Shown here one piece after another: positions 1 through 11,500 of a stretch of DNA of 64,000 bases. The notes below the pieces were generated by a model. The model had not been told where the DNA came from, made no database searches, and was given only the letters and a program-made list of their open reading frames with translations. Every line of letters begins with the position of its first letter. Within the stretch, counting starts at the first letter, position 1. Position numbers and translations under genes: made by a program. The DNA is from Archegozetes longisetosus. Its lineage: Eukaryota; Arthropoda; Arachnida; Sarcoptiformes; Trhypochthoniidae. The stretch is taken from assembly GCA_018873245.2 (NCBI GenBank), contig JAEMBT020000006.1, forward strand, positions 12,680,387-12,744,386. The letters are read 5' to 3'.

Positions 1-187
1 TTACTGAGTCGTAACTTATTTTCGATTTTTGGGCATTATCAAAACAGCTCAAAACCTTGAAACCCAAAGTTCTGTTGGATCGAAGCTAATTAATCTGTGT
101 ATTAATAAATTTTACTTCTTAATGAGGAAAAATTTGGGGGGTCATACAGTCCTTAGGTGACAGTATACTACAATACCCGGGCTATGT

Positions 188-312
188 TTAAAAAGTGGTT
201 GCTTATTTAATGTTTGATATCTGCCGTTAGGTAGCTTCAATTATTATATTCTCCCTTAGTATTTAAAATGTTAGATAAAATACTAGAAATACGTTTATAA
301 TACTGAGTGACA
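188..312 (+). promoter_or_regulatory. Probable P450 upstream/core promoter region, also present as a second copy at 41950-42075
   Basis: This AT-rich stretch ends about 90 bases before the P450 start codon. It contains a TATA-like tttataata followed by ctgagtgaca. A diverged copy with the same blocks in the same order (ctgccgtt, cttcaatta, ttagtatttaaaat, aatacgtttataatactga) lies at 41950-42075 without a gene behind it. Conservation of the block suggests either a promoter duplicated with a lost P450 copy or a repeat that happens to lie upstream. The promoter role is inferred only from position. Confidence 0.35.
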
Positions 313-403
313 CACAACTTAAACACATCATAAAAAGTCTTATTGGACTAGAAAAGTTTTTTCTTCAAAAATTTTCACGTTGTGAAACCTTAATTATTAT
401 GAA

Positions 404-2143
404 ATGCCAAAATGGATTCACCTTATGATTATATTGAGTTCAAATTTTCGCATTATTAATTGTTTTATCCCTTTGGTTACTTATTTGTATCGTAAACTAA
501 CATTTTGGAAACGCCAGGGCATACCGAACGATGTTTTTCATAGTTTTAAGTCTTTGAACAATGTTCTACAATTAAGCGATTGGAACTGTATCAAAACAAA
601 TGGAAAAATTGTTGGGTAAGTGTCTAATGATTTTATGAAAAAATTAATGTGCAATTTAATTCGTAGTACGTATGAACTTTTGTCACCGACTTTATTGGTG
701 GCCGAACCCAAGTTAATAAATCAATTACTTATCGAAGACTTCAAAAATTTTTCAATCATAGAGTAATGATATGAAAGCAATTTTTGAGTTTTACACTGTT
801 TTATCTATTTAGAACTTTTCTGATTAAATCTACAGACTTTTGCTTTACCTGATCAACCAGTTGGAAAAAGTCTTTTTCTCTTGGATTTGTGGAAACCTTC
901 GAGACATTTGTTAGCCCCAGCATTTACTTTGGCTAACCTTAAAAAAATCAGAAATTTATTTGAGGATTCAATACAACCATTTTTGAATAACATTGAAAAG
1001 TTTGCTATAAGTGGAGAGCCTTTTGATGTCAGACCTTATTTTGAATCGTATGTTTTGGACATTATTTTGAGAGCTTTCTTTGCAACTGAAGTCGATTCTG
1101 CAAATGATTCAACAAACTCTTTAGTCATCAATTCGAGAAAAACATTCACGAAAGATGTTTCAATCGAACAACTAATAGCACTTTTCTCTCCAACACTATC
1201 AAAAATCTTTGATTTTCGAGCCTTTGATAGAGCGGCTACGGATTTTATGACAAAATTGATTCAGAGAGTAATTGACGAAAGAAAACAAAACAATATCAAA
1301 AGAAATGATTTGTTGCAGATTTTACTCGACTCTACAAATGATGATCCAAAAACTTCTAAGATCAGTCAGTACTTTGATATGAGTTTTATGATAGATTAAT
1401 AAAATATTAAGCAATAAAAACAAATTTCAATTGCTTTTTAAAGGACTCGATGATAAAGAAGTAATTGACAATTGTATCATGTTGTTGATTGGAGGATTCG
1501 ACACTACTACGGGCACACTCATAAATCTTTTATACAATTTAATGAAAAACCCTTCAAAACAAGAAAAACTAATGAAAGAAGTCGATGAAGAGCTAAATGG
1601 AATGGAACCTGACTTTGATAATATTAATCAATCATCATATTTAGACGCCTGTATCAAAGAATCCCTCAGATTAGAGCCTTCAAGTGTCAGAATAGAAAGG
1701 AAATCTGCTTGCGATTGTAAATTAGGTGATATTTTTGTACCGAAAGGCACTTTAATAACAATACCCTTAAAGGCCTTACATAGAGACCCAGATAACTTTG
1801 AGAATGCAGACGAATTTGTACCGGAAAGATTTTTACCTGGTTACAAGCATAAGATAAAACCTGGAACTTATTTGCCATTTGGTGACGGACCACGATATTG
1901 CATTGGAATGAAATTTGCTTTATTAAAAATGAAGTATTGTTTGACAAATATATACAAGAAATATGAATTTGTTAAATGCAATGAGACAGAGGTTTGTTTT
2001 CAATTATGATGCACTAAAATTTGAAAATTAATAATAATTTAGAAATACTTACTTAATTGTTCGAACAGCCGATTGAATATCATTCCGGACAAATCATTGC
2101 AACGCCTAAGCGTCTAATTTTGAAAGTAAAAATGAGGTCATAA
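404..2143 (+). CDS. Cytochrome P450, CYP3 clan, five exons with one phase break
   Basis: Microsomal haem-thiolate monooxygenase. Exons read as 404-615, 667-762, 836-1364, 1444-1991 and 2069-2143, about 486 residues, normal for the family. Exon 1 gives a hydrophobic N-terminal anchor followed by a basic stretch. Exon 2 gives the GKIVGTYELLSPTLLVAEP region. Exon 3 gives helix C (LWKPSRHLLAPAF). Exon 4 carries the I-helix GGFDTTTG, the K-helix ESLR, the PERF motif and the haem loop FGDGPRYCIG with its cysteine ligand. The last exon gives the usual C-terminus, EYHSGQIIATPKRL. Introns 1, 3 and 4 match in phase. Intron 2 does not: exon 2 ends with two spare bases while exon 3 aligns best from 836 in phase 0. 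A downstream acceptor (exon start 871) would restore frame but delete conserved residues. This is therefore either a recent pseudogene, an assembly indel or unusual splicing. Family assignment is firm; the substrate is unknown. Confidence 0.87.
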
Positions 2144-2814
2144 GACAAGATCATCAAACGATACCATCGATTTTTGAAAAATATTGTTACTTATTTCTTT
2201 CGAGTTTACTCAACATGTTTTCTATCAATTAATTATACGATCAGTGAAAACTTTGTTTATAAATTTACATTTATTAAGATTTGATTAATTCGACATATTT
2301 AATGCAATTATTATTCACTAAGAAGCACCTTCTCAACTGTCAAGAATTGATTTTGATGGAATTCGGTACATATACTAAGTTGAGGGCCATAAACACGAAT
2401 ATAATTATAACTTTTCTTCAATAAAAAAATATCGTCTTAAAAATGTGTTTATTGGTATGGCTAATACACTATACACTATACGATAAAATACAATACAATA
2501 TAATACAACTTTACTGGGAGGGAGAATGAAGATGAAAATGAATAAAAAATCATTTAATGGAAAAAATCCTCTGCATATTAACTTCAGGGGATTTATAGGA
2601 AGAATTATATAAAATACCTAGAGCCTTATGAATACAAGATAACTTATAAGAAATTCTAGTGTAATTTAAGTTGAATTTTATAGAAATTTTAGCGGTATAG
2701 CATACAATTATATAGAAATTTCTAAAATTCACTATGAGCTTTTATAATTTGCTATACATTTCTAAAATATTCTATCGCTTCCAAATTTTTAAGGAATTTC
2801 TTGAAAATTCATAA

Positions 2815-2945
2815 ACTATATGCAATATGATATTTTAGAAGGCTTCAGAATAGCATATTCTAGAAAATTCTAAAAGGTTCAAGAATAGAACATTCTGGCA
2901 AATTCTAGAAGATGCAAAAATAGAAATTCTAGAAGGCCTTAAAAG
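2815..2945. repeat. Short degenerate tandem repeat built on TTCTAGAA
   Basis: About three diverged copies of a unit near 36 bases, each containing attctagaa or a close variant followed by gaatag-type sequence. TTCTAGAA fits the inverted nTTCnnGAAn core of heat-shock elements, and a TATA-like gtatataagg follows at about 2949. I see no gene immediately downstream, so a promoter role is speculative. Confidence 0.45.
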
Positions 2946-3340
2946 AGTATATAAGGCCACTTCACGGTCCTTAGATGTATCGGTAATTGTCAATTTGGCC
3001 AGTTTCGGGAGATGGGGCTACAACTCAAGAACCGCTCAACATACGGCCAAAAGCGAACTATCGTTATACTCGTCTTTACATCTAAAATTTTTTGAGCTAT
3101 AACGTGGTCCTATGCAATGACCTTTGACCTCGGTATACGTCTAAAACTAAATTGTCTCAAAATTTTCACATTGTGCGATTTGCAAAATTCAACAACCGTT
3201 CGATTGAGCATGGCCTAATGTCTCGATTTGTCTATGAGAGCTACCCTCTATTTGACCTCTGACCTATTTTAAGAGCCAGAAATAAATTTAAGTTGGAAGT
3301 TTTATGCGTTTTAAGGCATATCCCTAGTTCTTAAAATATA

Positions 3341-4298
3341 CAGTCAGCACGAAAACTAACTTTAGGGATACAAAGCTTTATAACTTTTGAACTACTCATT
3401 CAATTTTGATGCGGTTTTTTTAAATGCAGAAAAACTTCCACGGTTTTATAAAAATTTGTTAAAATCATAAAATCACAATTGAAAAGAATTATAAAGGAAA
3501 AATCGTGTTTAGATGAAATTTTAAATTCGGGTACAAAATAAATTTAATGTAAACATAATTTATTGTTGAACTGATGTTCAGAATTTATTCTTGTTTTGAT
3601 CTTTGAATAAATTTGGAAAAAAATCATTCAATTAATTGAAATTAATATTTATTTAATTATTAATTATTAATTGAAATGCCTTTCACTATTAAATAAAGAG
3701 AATTAAAATTTCGAAAATTTATAAAACATAGGGCACAGGGACAAAAGAGATCGGCAATTATGGGAGAAGTTGATAAGTATTGACAGTAAATTATGAATAT
3801 TTTATTAATATTCTTTTAGGCATTAGTGAACCAAATTTTATCGAATGGAGTCGTATCGATGACGAGGAAGAACAGTTTTCATCTCATAATTGTCGATCTC
3901 TTTCGTCCCTGTGCCCTCAATTTTATAAATTTTCGAAACTTTAATTCTCTCTCTTTAATAGTGAAAGGCATTTCAATTAATAATTAATAATTAAATAAAT
4001 ATTAATTTCAATTAATTGAATGATTTTTTTCCAAATTTATTCAAAGATCAAAACAAGAATAAATTCTGATCAGTTCAACAATAAATTATGTTTACATTAA
4101 ATTTATTTTGTACCCGAATTTAAAATTTCATGTAAACACGATTTTTCCTTTATAATTTTTTTCAATTGTAATTTTATGATTTTAACAAATTTTTATAAAA
4201 CCGTGGGAGTTTTCTTCATTCTAAAAAACCGTATCAAAATTGAATGAGCAGTTCAAAAGTTATAAAGCTTTGTATAACGTTAGTTTTCGTGCTGACTG
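3341..4298. mobile_element. Non-autonomous Tc1/mariner-type foldback element, 958 bp
   Basis: Both ends are the perfect inverted terminus CAGTCAGCACGAAAACTAAC, each flanked by TA (3339-3340 and 4299-4300), the Tc1/mariner insertion signature. Unlike a simple MITE, the whole element is a giant palindrome: the left arm runs to about 3768 and the right arm begins at about 3872, leaving roughly 100 bases of unique loop. The arms are nearly identical, so insertion or last homogenisation is probably recent. A transcript through it would fold into a long double-stranded RNA. Confidence 0.85.
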
Positions 4299-4721
4299 TA
4301 TATTTGATCTACTACAAATCTTCTTAAACTTCCACACACTTCTCTACCCCACTTGAAGTTATCAGTGAACTTCGACCTTCGGTCCTATAGGATCCTTCTG
4401 CTGAACTAAAGGTAATGAGAACGAGCATCTTAGAGGGGCGTGTCATCAGTATAAAGAAATCAAAAGAAAAATTTCATATCAGGGTACGCACGTATTAAAA
4501 ATTTTGCACCCACGGTGCTTATTATATATATAATTGAAGTATACTATAAGTATGCAGTACGGACTACTGGTCAGATTTTATTGATTGAGGTGTCAATGGA
4601 TTCAGTATAGAGAGTGAGAAACAGATGCACAGCTGTAAACTCTCATTGACTCTAGATCAAAAGTTATCTAGGATCAAATGAACGAGATTTTATAAAATTA
4701 AGAGACATTTAATTGTAGTAA

Positions 4722-4783
4722 AACCTAACACAACCCAACCCAACCCAACCCAACCCAACCCAACCCAACTCAACCTAACCTAA
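4722..4783. repeat. (AACCC)n microsatellite, telomere-like
   Basis: About seven tandem AACCC units (4732-4767) flanked by degenerate aacct and aactc units. The complementary strand reads GGGTT, close to but not the same as the arthropod telomere unit TTAGG. It sits inside the repeat block, so it is an interstitial microsatellite and not a chromosome end. Confidence 0.8.
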
Positions 4784-5677
4784 TTGAAACTCAAATTATG
4801 CTATAAAATTATAGACGAGACGAATAATTTAAAATGTGAAACTCTTAAATCACTTTTTACAGCTTAAACATAAGACTAATGAAAATTCGAAAAGTGGGCG
4901 TGACTTTTTATAATGGGCGCACCCGGAAGTGAGTTTTTTCCCCTGACATCTACTCTTTTTTACTGATTCAGAAAATATATACATCGACTATAAATTCAAT
5001 GGCCCTTTTCGGCAGAACACCCGAATAATCCAGTACAAAAGACAATGCGGATGATATAAGAACAATGATTCAATATAGATGATGCAATATATATGATTCA
5101 TTATCGACGACCATTGTTTTAGGGCTTTAACTGAATTATGTGACCAGAAAAATCAAGCTCTGGTGGAAACATGAACACTACGGATAGCGTCAATGAGTCG
5201 AAGGTAAAGGTCATAAGACATTGGCAAATAAGATATCAATGAACTTAGTATGATGAGGCGAATCCAATTATACTCCACTTGTGTAGTAGCAAGAGCAGTA
5301 AAAATTCTATAGGTCAAAGGTAAAAGTTCAATATCTTGACCAAATGTTGTCTCAATGTATTAGAGGTACAGAAGATTCTGAAAAAGCTTAAATTAAAAAT
5401 CTAAATGTCAAGATCACGCTTAAAAATGCATAAAATGTACAACTTGGACTAGTTTTTAGCTTCTAACAAAGGTTAGAGGTTACATAGAGGGAAGGCCCAT
5501 AGACTTATTGAAGCAGTAAGCGATGCTGAATCGAACGACAGTCGAATTTTGAAAATCTCTCAATGTGGCAATTTTGGGTCATTTTTGTTTTTGTGCTTAT
5601 CGAGGCCAAATGTCATGACCCAAGGGCAGTGATATAGGTTGAAGTATTTGCCACATGGAACAGAGTCCATTGATATA

Positions 5678-6963
5678 CAGTAAGCGTCAATAAATTTGGC
5701 ATTCGGTTATGACTTTATTGCATAAAAAAGGCTTAACATATCAAATAGACAAATATCAAATTATATGTACTTGCGATAAGTTATTAATCGCCTAAAATAT
5801 TAATACTTAATTGTCTCTCCTTCGGCTTCAATAACCATTTGAACGCGACGAGGCATAGATTCGATAAATCACTTGATGAATTCATGCCCGATTTCAATCC
5901 AGATCTTTTCGATCTCTGCCTTCCATTCAGCGATAGTCCTTCTCTGTGCCCTTTCGAGTCTTCTTTTCATAATAGCCCAGAGATTCTCGATCGGGTTCAG
6001 GTCTGGAAACCCTGCTGGCCACTTTAGTACTAAAAGTTGGTTATCCTCAAAAAACTTTCTTTTAGAGCGGGACGTGTGTGGCCTGGCGTTATCCTGCTGA
6101 AGGATATAGCCATCAGGATAAAGGGCATTCATCGTGGGTATATTTTCATTTAAAATATCCTGATAAGCCACTGAATCGATAGAACCCTCGATTACGGAAA
6201 GGTTTGTTGTGCCGCGCATTGAGATTCCCCCCACACCATAAGTTTTGGTGAATGTTTTGGTCTCGGTTTTCGTTTTGGTTTACCTTTGGTCCAAACAGAA
6301 AATTTGTTGCTAAAGAACTGGAATGTGCTCTCGTCACTAAAAATGACGTTTGACCAGTCCATGTCTTTATGCTGCTGACATCAGGCTACTCTTTGCCGCT
6401 TATGCTGCTCGGTGAGCATAGGCTTCGGTTTTGGTATCAATTTTAACCATCCAATAGATTTTAAGTATCTCTGAATAGTGCGAGGTGACACCAATGGGCT
6501 CCCTTTGCGATGGGCTGCTTTTGCCACTTCCTCAGCTGACCAATCCTCATGAGTGTGAACGAGGCGTGAAACTCGACGCTTATCGTTAGCCTCCAGCTTC
6601 TGAGGTCTTCCCGATCCTTTTTTTCTTTGGACCCCCTGACCGTTTTTCACCCGATTTTTCATTCTAAATACTGTTCTATGACTAGCACCTGTCATTTTAA
6701 TTAACTTTTCGGTATCATTCACCCCATTATTAATTAAAAACTCAAGTCGCTCTCGAACCTTTTATTGTTTTGACATGTTTAAGCAAAAATGTGGGCCTAT
6801 TTAATTTTTTCTGAATATTTTGCATTTAAGTTTGGTATCAGTTTTCTCAGGAGAGTATAAGCTTTAATTTGATTGAGGATTAATGAATGTGCAATAAGCG
6901 GCTTAAAAGTTATGGCTTAAAATGTTTGTACTAAACATGTGCCAAATTTATTGACGCATACTG
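5678..6963 (-). mobile_element. Tc1-like transposon, 1286 bp, decayed
   Basis: The terminal inverted repeats match at 23 of 24 positions (left CAGTAAGCGTCAATAAATTT, right complement CAGTATGCGTCAATAAATTT, both continuing ggca). TA is duplicated on both sides (5676-5677 and 6964-6965). The length is normal for Tc1 elements. The single transposase frame inside, on the minus strand, is broken. The element lies within the right arm of the larger inverted-repeat element. Confidence 0.92.
5800..6776 (-). pseudogene. Tc1 family transposase, inactivated
   Basis: Cut-and-paste DDE transposase of about 325 codons. The N-terminal part has paired-like helix-turn-helix regions (TGASHRTVFRMKNRV, then SPRTIQRYLKSIGW). 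The catalytic core shows IFSDEST (first Asp), QQDNARPHTS (second Asp) and DLNPIENLW (Glu), with 34 residues between the second Asp and the Glu, the DD34E spacing of Tc1. It begins MSKQ at 6776. At least three in-frame stops interrupt it: just after MSKQ, at about 6379 and at about 5868. One base is missing in the G-run near 6231. It cannot make a full protein. Confidence 0.92.
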
Positions 6964-7069
6964 TATTACATTAATTTAAACATTGAGTAGTTCTCGAGTT
7001 ATAGCCTTCACCCCATCTCCCGAAACAGACCCACCAAACTACTGATTAATGAAACTTACCTCTACTGAA

Positions 7070-8034
7070 CATAAATGAACCTCACAGGCTCTTGGGCCAA
7101 ACCTGAACCTTAGGTCTAGACTATTATTTTACCAAAATTTAATTATTGGAATATTTATGTCGTATGTAATAACTAAACGACTCTTTGTTAATGCATTGTC
7201 TATTACAAGTGATCAAAGAGTATGCAATATAATATTAATAATTTGATGATATTTTTTACAATGCCTAAAATATAGAAAATCGGTATGTATTCAAAAGCTT
7301 AGAGGTTCGGATTCGGGTTTGGGTTCGTGGCAACAGCTTTAGAGGAGTTCGCAGTTTAAATTTGTGTAAGAGGCTTGGGTTCGAGTTTTAGGTTTGTCCA
7401 AGAGTTTCTGGAACCCCAACTTGGTCAATATTAATTATTAAGCTATTGATTCTCTTATCTAGATGTAAATCTTATATACAGTATATTATAATTATTTATA
7501 TCGATAGTTTGGAGACATAACAGTAGTATACAAGTACAGCCGTATAATATTTATTCGATCATTTTGCAAGATCAAATTAGCTTTTCAATACATAAATATT
7601 GTTAGAAAATAGATCACAGTACTTCAAATCTATATGTGAATCATTTGATTAACTTTTACTCAATTAAATCATATATTCAAAATATATGTGTAACTGTAGA
7701 TTGTTTACAATACTAACGCTAAGGTCAAACTGAAGGCGAACAATTCTTTACACTATCGTAAATTGATATACATTTTATGGTCAATGCTATTTAAGCGGTG
7801 ATTGACACCTAAGTAGCCGTAAAGAGCTATTTGGGTAACAAGTCTAAAATTAATCTGAGTATGAGAAAATAATGTTAAATAATGAAAAAGAAATGAACCA
7901 ATCTTGTAAGAATTTATAAATTATATGAACAGAAAAGTGAGAAAAAATTTGAACATCGTGGGAAATTTGCAATTCTAAGTGAAGACTCGAATGTTTAAAT
8001 TTTCTTTAGAAATGTTGAGAATAAAGTTAATTGT
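7070..8034. other. Non-coding stretch with GGTTCG-rich repeat
   Basis: No gene recognised. At 7295-7420 a GGTTCG/TTTGGG-rich segment with the phrase tccaagagtttctggaac resembles 45495-45545, so it is probably a dispersed repeat remnant. The rest is AT-rich. Confidence 0.4.
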
Positions 8035-8042
8035 CTTAGGAC

Positions 8043-8550
8043 TAGGGTGACCTCTGGCTAGTCTCATGACAGGACAAAAATATCAAAGGGGGACCCTTAC
8101 ATTTTCAAAAAGAAAAATGTCGCTTTTACTATTCATTACAAATATTTAGACGTCAGACAATGCATTCTTATATTAAAACATTGAAATTTATTAGTCATGG
8201 TTGATTTCAAAGGTATACTTTTTACTAGAAATGGCATCTTTCAAAAGTAAGAAATACAGGTTTATAGCAGATACTGTATAAGTCAAGACAGAAACGATTA
8301 ATTCTATAACTTTTGGTTTTAGACCACAGGTGTTCAAAAAATTAAACTGACGATTCTTAGTCCCTTATTTGTAAAATAAATTCGATGCGAATTTCTAAGA
8401 AATATTTCTCTAACCACATTTTTCAAAATGAAAGTTGAAAAATGGGATAACTAATTGTCCCGTCTAGAGTTTTTAGTCTGACGAGATTTCTTTCTTTTAT
8501 CTTTAAAAAGACGGGACTGTCCCGTCAAAACGGGACGGGTGGTCACCCCA
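8043..8550. mobile_element. Non-autonomous hAT-type element with perfect 8 bp target duplication
   Basis: The ends are TAGGGTGACC and, inverted, TGGGGTGACC. The octamer CTTAGGAC is repeated exactly outside both ends (8035-8042 and 8551-8558). An 8 bp duplication with short termini of this type is characteristic of hAT elements. The interior (508 bp) has no reading frame. CCCGTC-rich subterminal sequence (8455-8540) is typical of binding-site repeats. The perfect duplication suggests a fairly recent insertion. Confidence 0.85.
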
Positions 8551-8559
8551 CTTAGGACT

Positions 8560-11500
8560 AAGCTTAGTATTAGATAGGTTTGGATTTTTCTTTATAGAAA
8601 TAATGCTCTATTTAACGATGATCTATCTAAATCTTTTATAAGTAAATAATTTAAATATAAATATTTATCTTTCAAATTGAGATTTTAAAACTTTTGAAAA
8701 CATTATTTAATCAATTCTTTTAATAACTATAATTGATTTTGACTTTTATTTAGCAAATTATTACTTGATTACACACGCACAAAGTTTTCGACTTACAATC
8801 TATTGAGTTATGTTTATGACATCAAGACAACTAAAAAACTGAAAGGATTGTCCTGATCACCTTCGATTCAATTGAACTTAAAATAGAAGTTTGAGTTATA
8901 AGAAAAAACGATTTCCACTTATGATGTGGAAAAAATTTTATGAGTTTCTTTCCTCTGCCAGTAAAGTAAACAAATTGAAGTGTTACATCTTTTAAGATCG
9001 TATCAATTCTAAGCAATTGACGTCAGTTTCCATTTTACTCATTTATCAGCTCAATGCTTAGAAAAACTGTGTACTTTATTCTTCCACCAAACATTTCATT
9101 ATTTTGCAGAAATTTATTTTTATTTGCCTCATACTTCTTGTAAATCATACAATACTACAAATTAAGTTGAAAAGTTTAAAGTCTGAATATTTGAATAAAT
9201 GTTTACTCCAAAAATAAACTTTTCTTTGTTCGAATAGTTGATTTTCTATACTTTCGATTACTACTCATGTAGCCTAAGAATATCAGTAAAATACAACCTT
9301 CAAGTCAACGTAGGATATTAAGAAAAATGATTTAACTTCTCTAAAATACGCTTTTTCTAAGATATAACAGATATAATTAATTAGTATTTGAGAAAATTCT
9401 CCGAAAGAATTCTTCTAGTAAATTAAGATTTTGGAGTAGCCCAATCATCACTTGAGTGTTCTAGCAACAATAAACTTGATTTGATCCAATCAATGTTAGG
9501 AACTCGTGATAGTGTAAGACGTTAACTATAAAGGCAAGCAATAAGTGTATAAGGAAAGTTCAAGTTTAAAACATATTGAAGAGCTGTATTGACTTTTAGT
9601 AAAGCATTGAAGTGTTCATAGAACAAATCGTCAATTTCTATTATAAAAAGTTCATCTTAAACTTAAATATTAGTGAAATGCTAGCCAAATCTTAAGCTAA
9701 ATTTTTTTTCTATGGACGATAATATTGTATCAGTTAAGATAACACTGTAAATTTAGAGAAATGAACTCGTCCTATATCAATTTTATCTTTCAGGTTAACG
9801 GAAAAGAGCTTCGAAGTAATTGTGTTTCTTTATTCTATACATAACAAGCGCTTCAACCGAATTAAATCTATTGTTTGAATTGAAAGAATTCCTACTCAAA
9901 AATACAAGAACATGCTCTACATATTTTACCTAACTTTCAATTAGATAAGTGAAGTATACTTAAATAAGTTAAATAGGAAATGATGTTTTTTATCTTTGCC
10001 AAAATTAAATAATATCTTGTTCCTAGTCGAAATTATCGAAAAATATGACCGTGGGAACATATTTATGTTTACGCACCAAAACTCATTTAAATTCATATTT
10101 CAAATGGTGTTAAGCTCTTCAACTTATAGGTTGCGCAAACTAATTAATTCATAAAATATATAAATTTTGAATATTCTGTGAAAAATGTAGGAAGTTTTCT
10201 GAATGACGTTATTAAAGATAAGGTTTACTTCTTCTATTGAACCAAAGATTTATTTCTATTACATTAAATTGTGAGACGGAAAATTTATTCATCATATATT
10301 TCAACTGTATTATAGACACTAAACAGTTTTAATGCGCATCAAAATAATTATTATAGTTACTGAATGATAGTGCTTGATCACAATTGCTTTGAGAGCATTG
10401 ACCTTGTTTTGAACTTGAACTTGATTCTCAAAAATATGTCTAGTTTTTGGAAATATTAGATAATCAATATTTGTTAACTCGACATAAAAGAAACTCTAAA
10501 TTAAATTGATTAAATTTTAGTTGAAGACATTCACTCAAAAATACCAAAAAAATTTTTGCTAGAAAAAACAAATTCTTGTAAAAATCACATTTTGATACTA
10601 GCTGATTTAAGCCAAAAATTGCTTTCACTATCTTGTGTCAATAATTTTTTATTTAATTTAGACCTATTTTTCAAGTCGGATGAATACACATTTTTCATAA
10701 GAATGGTTTAACTTTATTACTACAATAATTAATTCGGATTTTTGTACAAAAATGAAACAGGGTTAATCTTTTAGAAAGTTTATGACTGAAAGAAATTGAG
10801 CATCTTTTGCACTAAACTTTTGTTCCACAAGATTTCAATAACCAATAAATTATTGTTTTCAAATTTGATGCCTTCGAGCCATACTGTAACTACAGTTGCA
10901 AGAAGTTTTCAAGTCGGCCCAACTATCAGTTCACCGAAAATCCTGAAACCTGCGCACTCAGGTTCAAAGATTAAAAAGGCATCATATATAAAAAGGTTGA
11001 TTCATCTTATTCTATCGAATTATAAGGTTCAAGCTTTTTATTGGTATATACTCTTTCAGTCTTATTAGAAACAAGATATTTCATATAAGTTTTTAAAGCA
11101 TTTTTGTGCTATTTGAATAACTTTTACAAGACAACAATCAATTAAAAGTAAGTTTGATTACTTGTTATAAAACCCTCAAAAAGATATTTCAAACTTTACT
11201 TTTGAGAATACTCAAATTTTTTAACTAAATTTTAAAAACTCAAATGAATTTTATTCTGTTTATAATTTCTGTATTTTGTTATTTGTATATTTACTTCAGA
11301 TAACACTTGTGATATTTTCTCGAGTTAAATAAGTGTAGTTTATGATAGAACTAAATAGAAAATGAAGATTTTAGTTTTTAGAAATTTTTTTTAGAGATAT
11401 AGAATCAGTTCAATTTAAAGTTCCTGTTTTCTACATTTTATTATCATCAAAAAACCTTTATGTTTTGATTCTTGTAAAAAAAGATGAATTACCTTAATGT

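Larger units (their letters stand above)
2965..7060. mobile_element. Inverted-repeat element (~1.85 kb without insertions) split by two nested Tc1-type elements
   Basis: The left arm (about 2975-3338) reappears in inverted orientation on the right, where it is split between 6966-7050 and about 5340-5675. Shared blocks include tttcgggagatgggg (2997 and inverted near 7020), the cacattg/aaaattc/cgttcgatt series (3170-3215 against about 5530-5580) and ccctctat.acctct.acct. Removing the foldback at 3341-4298 and the Tc1 element at 5678-6963 makes the arms collinear. The arms carry repeated AGGTCA-like half sites (tgacctttgacct near 3119, tgacctctgacct near 3260). I see no coding sequence belonging to the element itself. 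Its class is unknown and its ends are approximate. Confidence 0.6.

Noticed and set aside
1687-1947. 86-codon frame on the minus strand
   Set aside because: It lies wholly opposite P450 exon 4 and has no independent support.
5839-6100. Two plus-strand frames opposite the Tc1 transposase
   Set aside because: Shadows of the transposase on the other strand.
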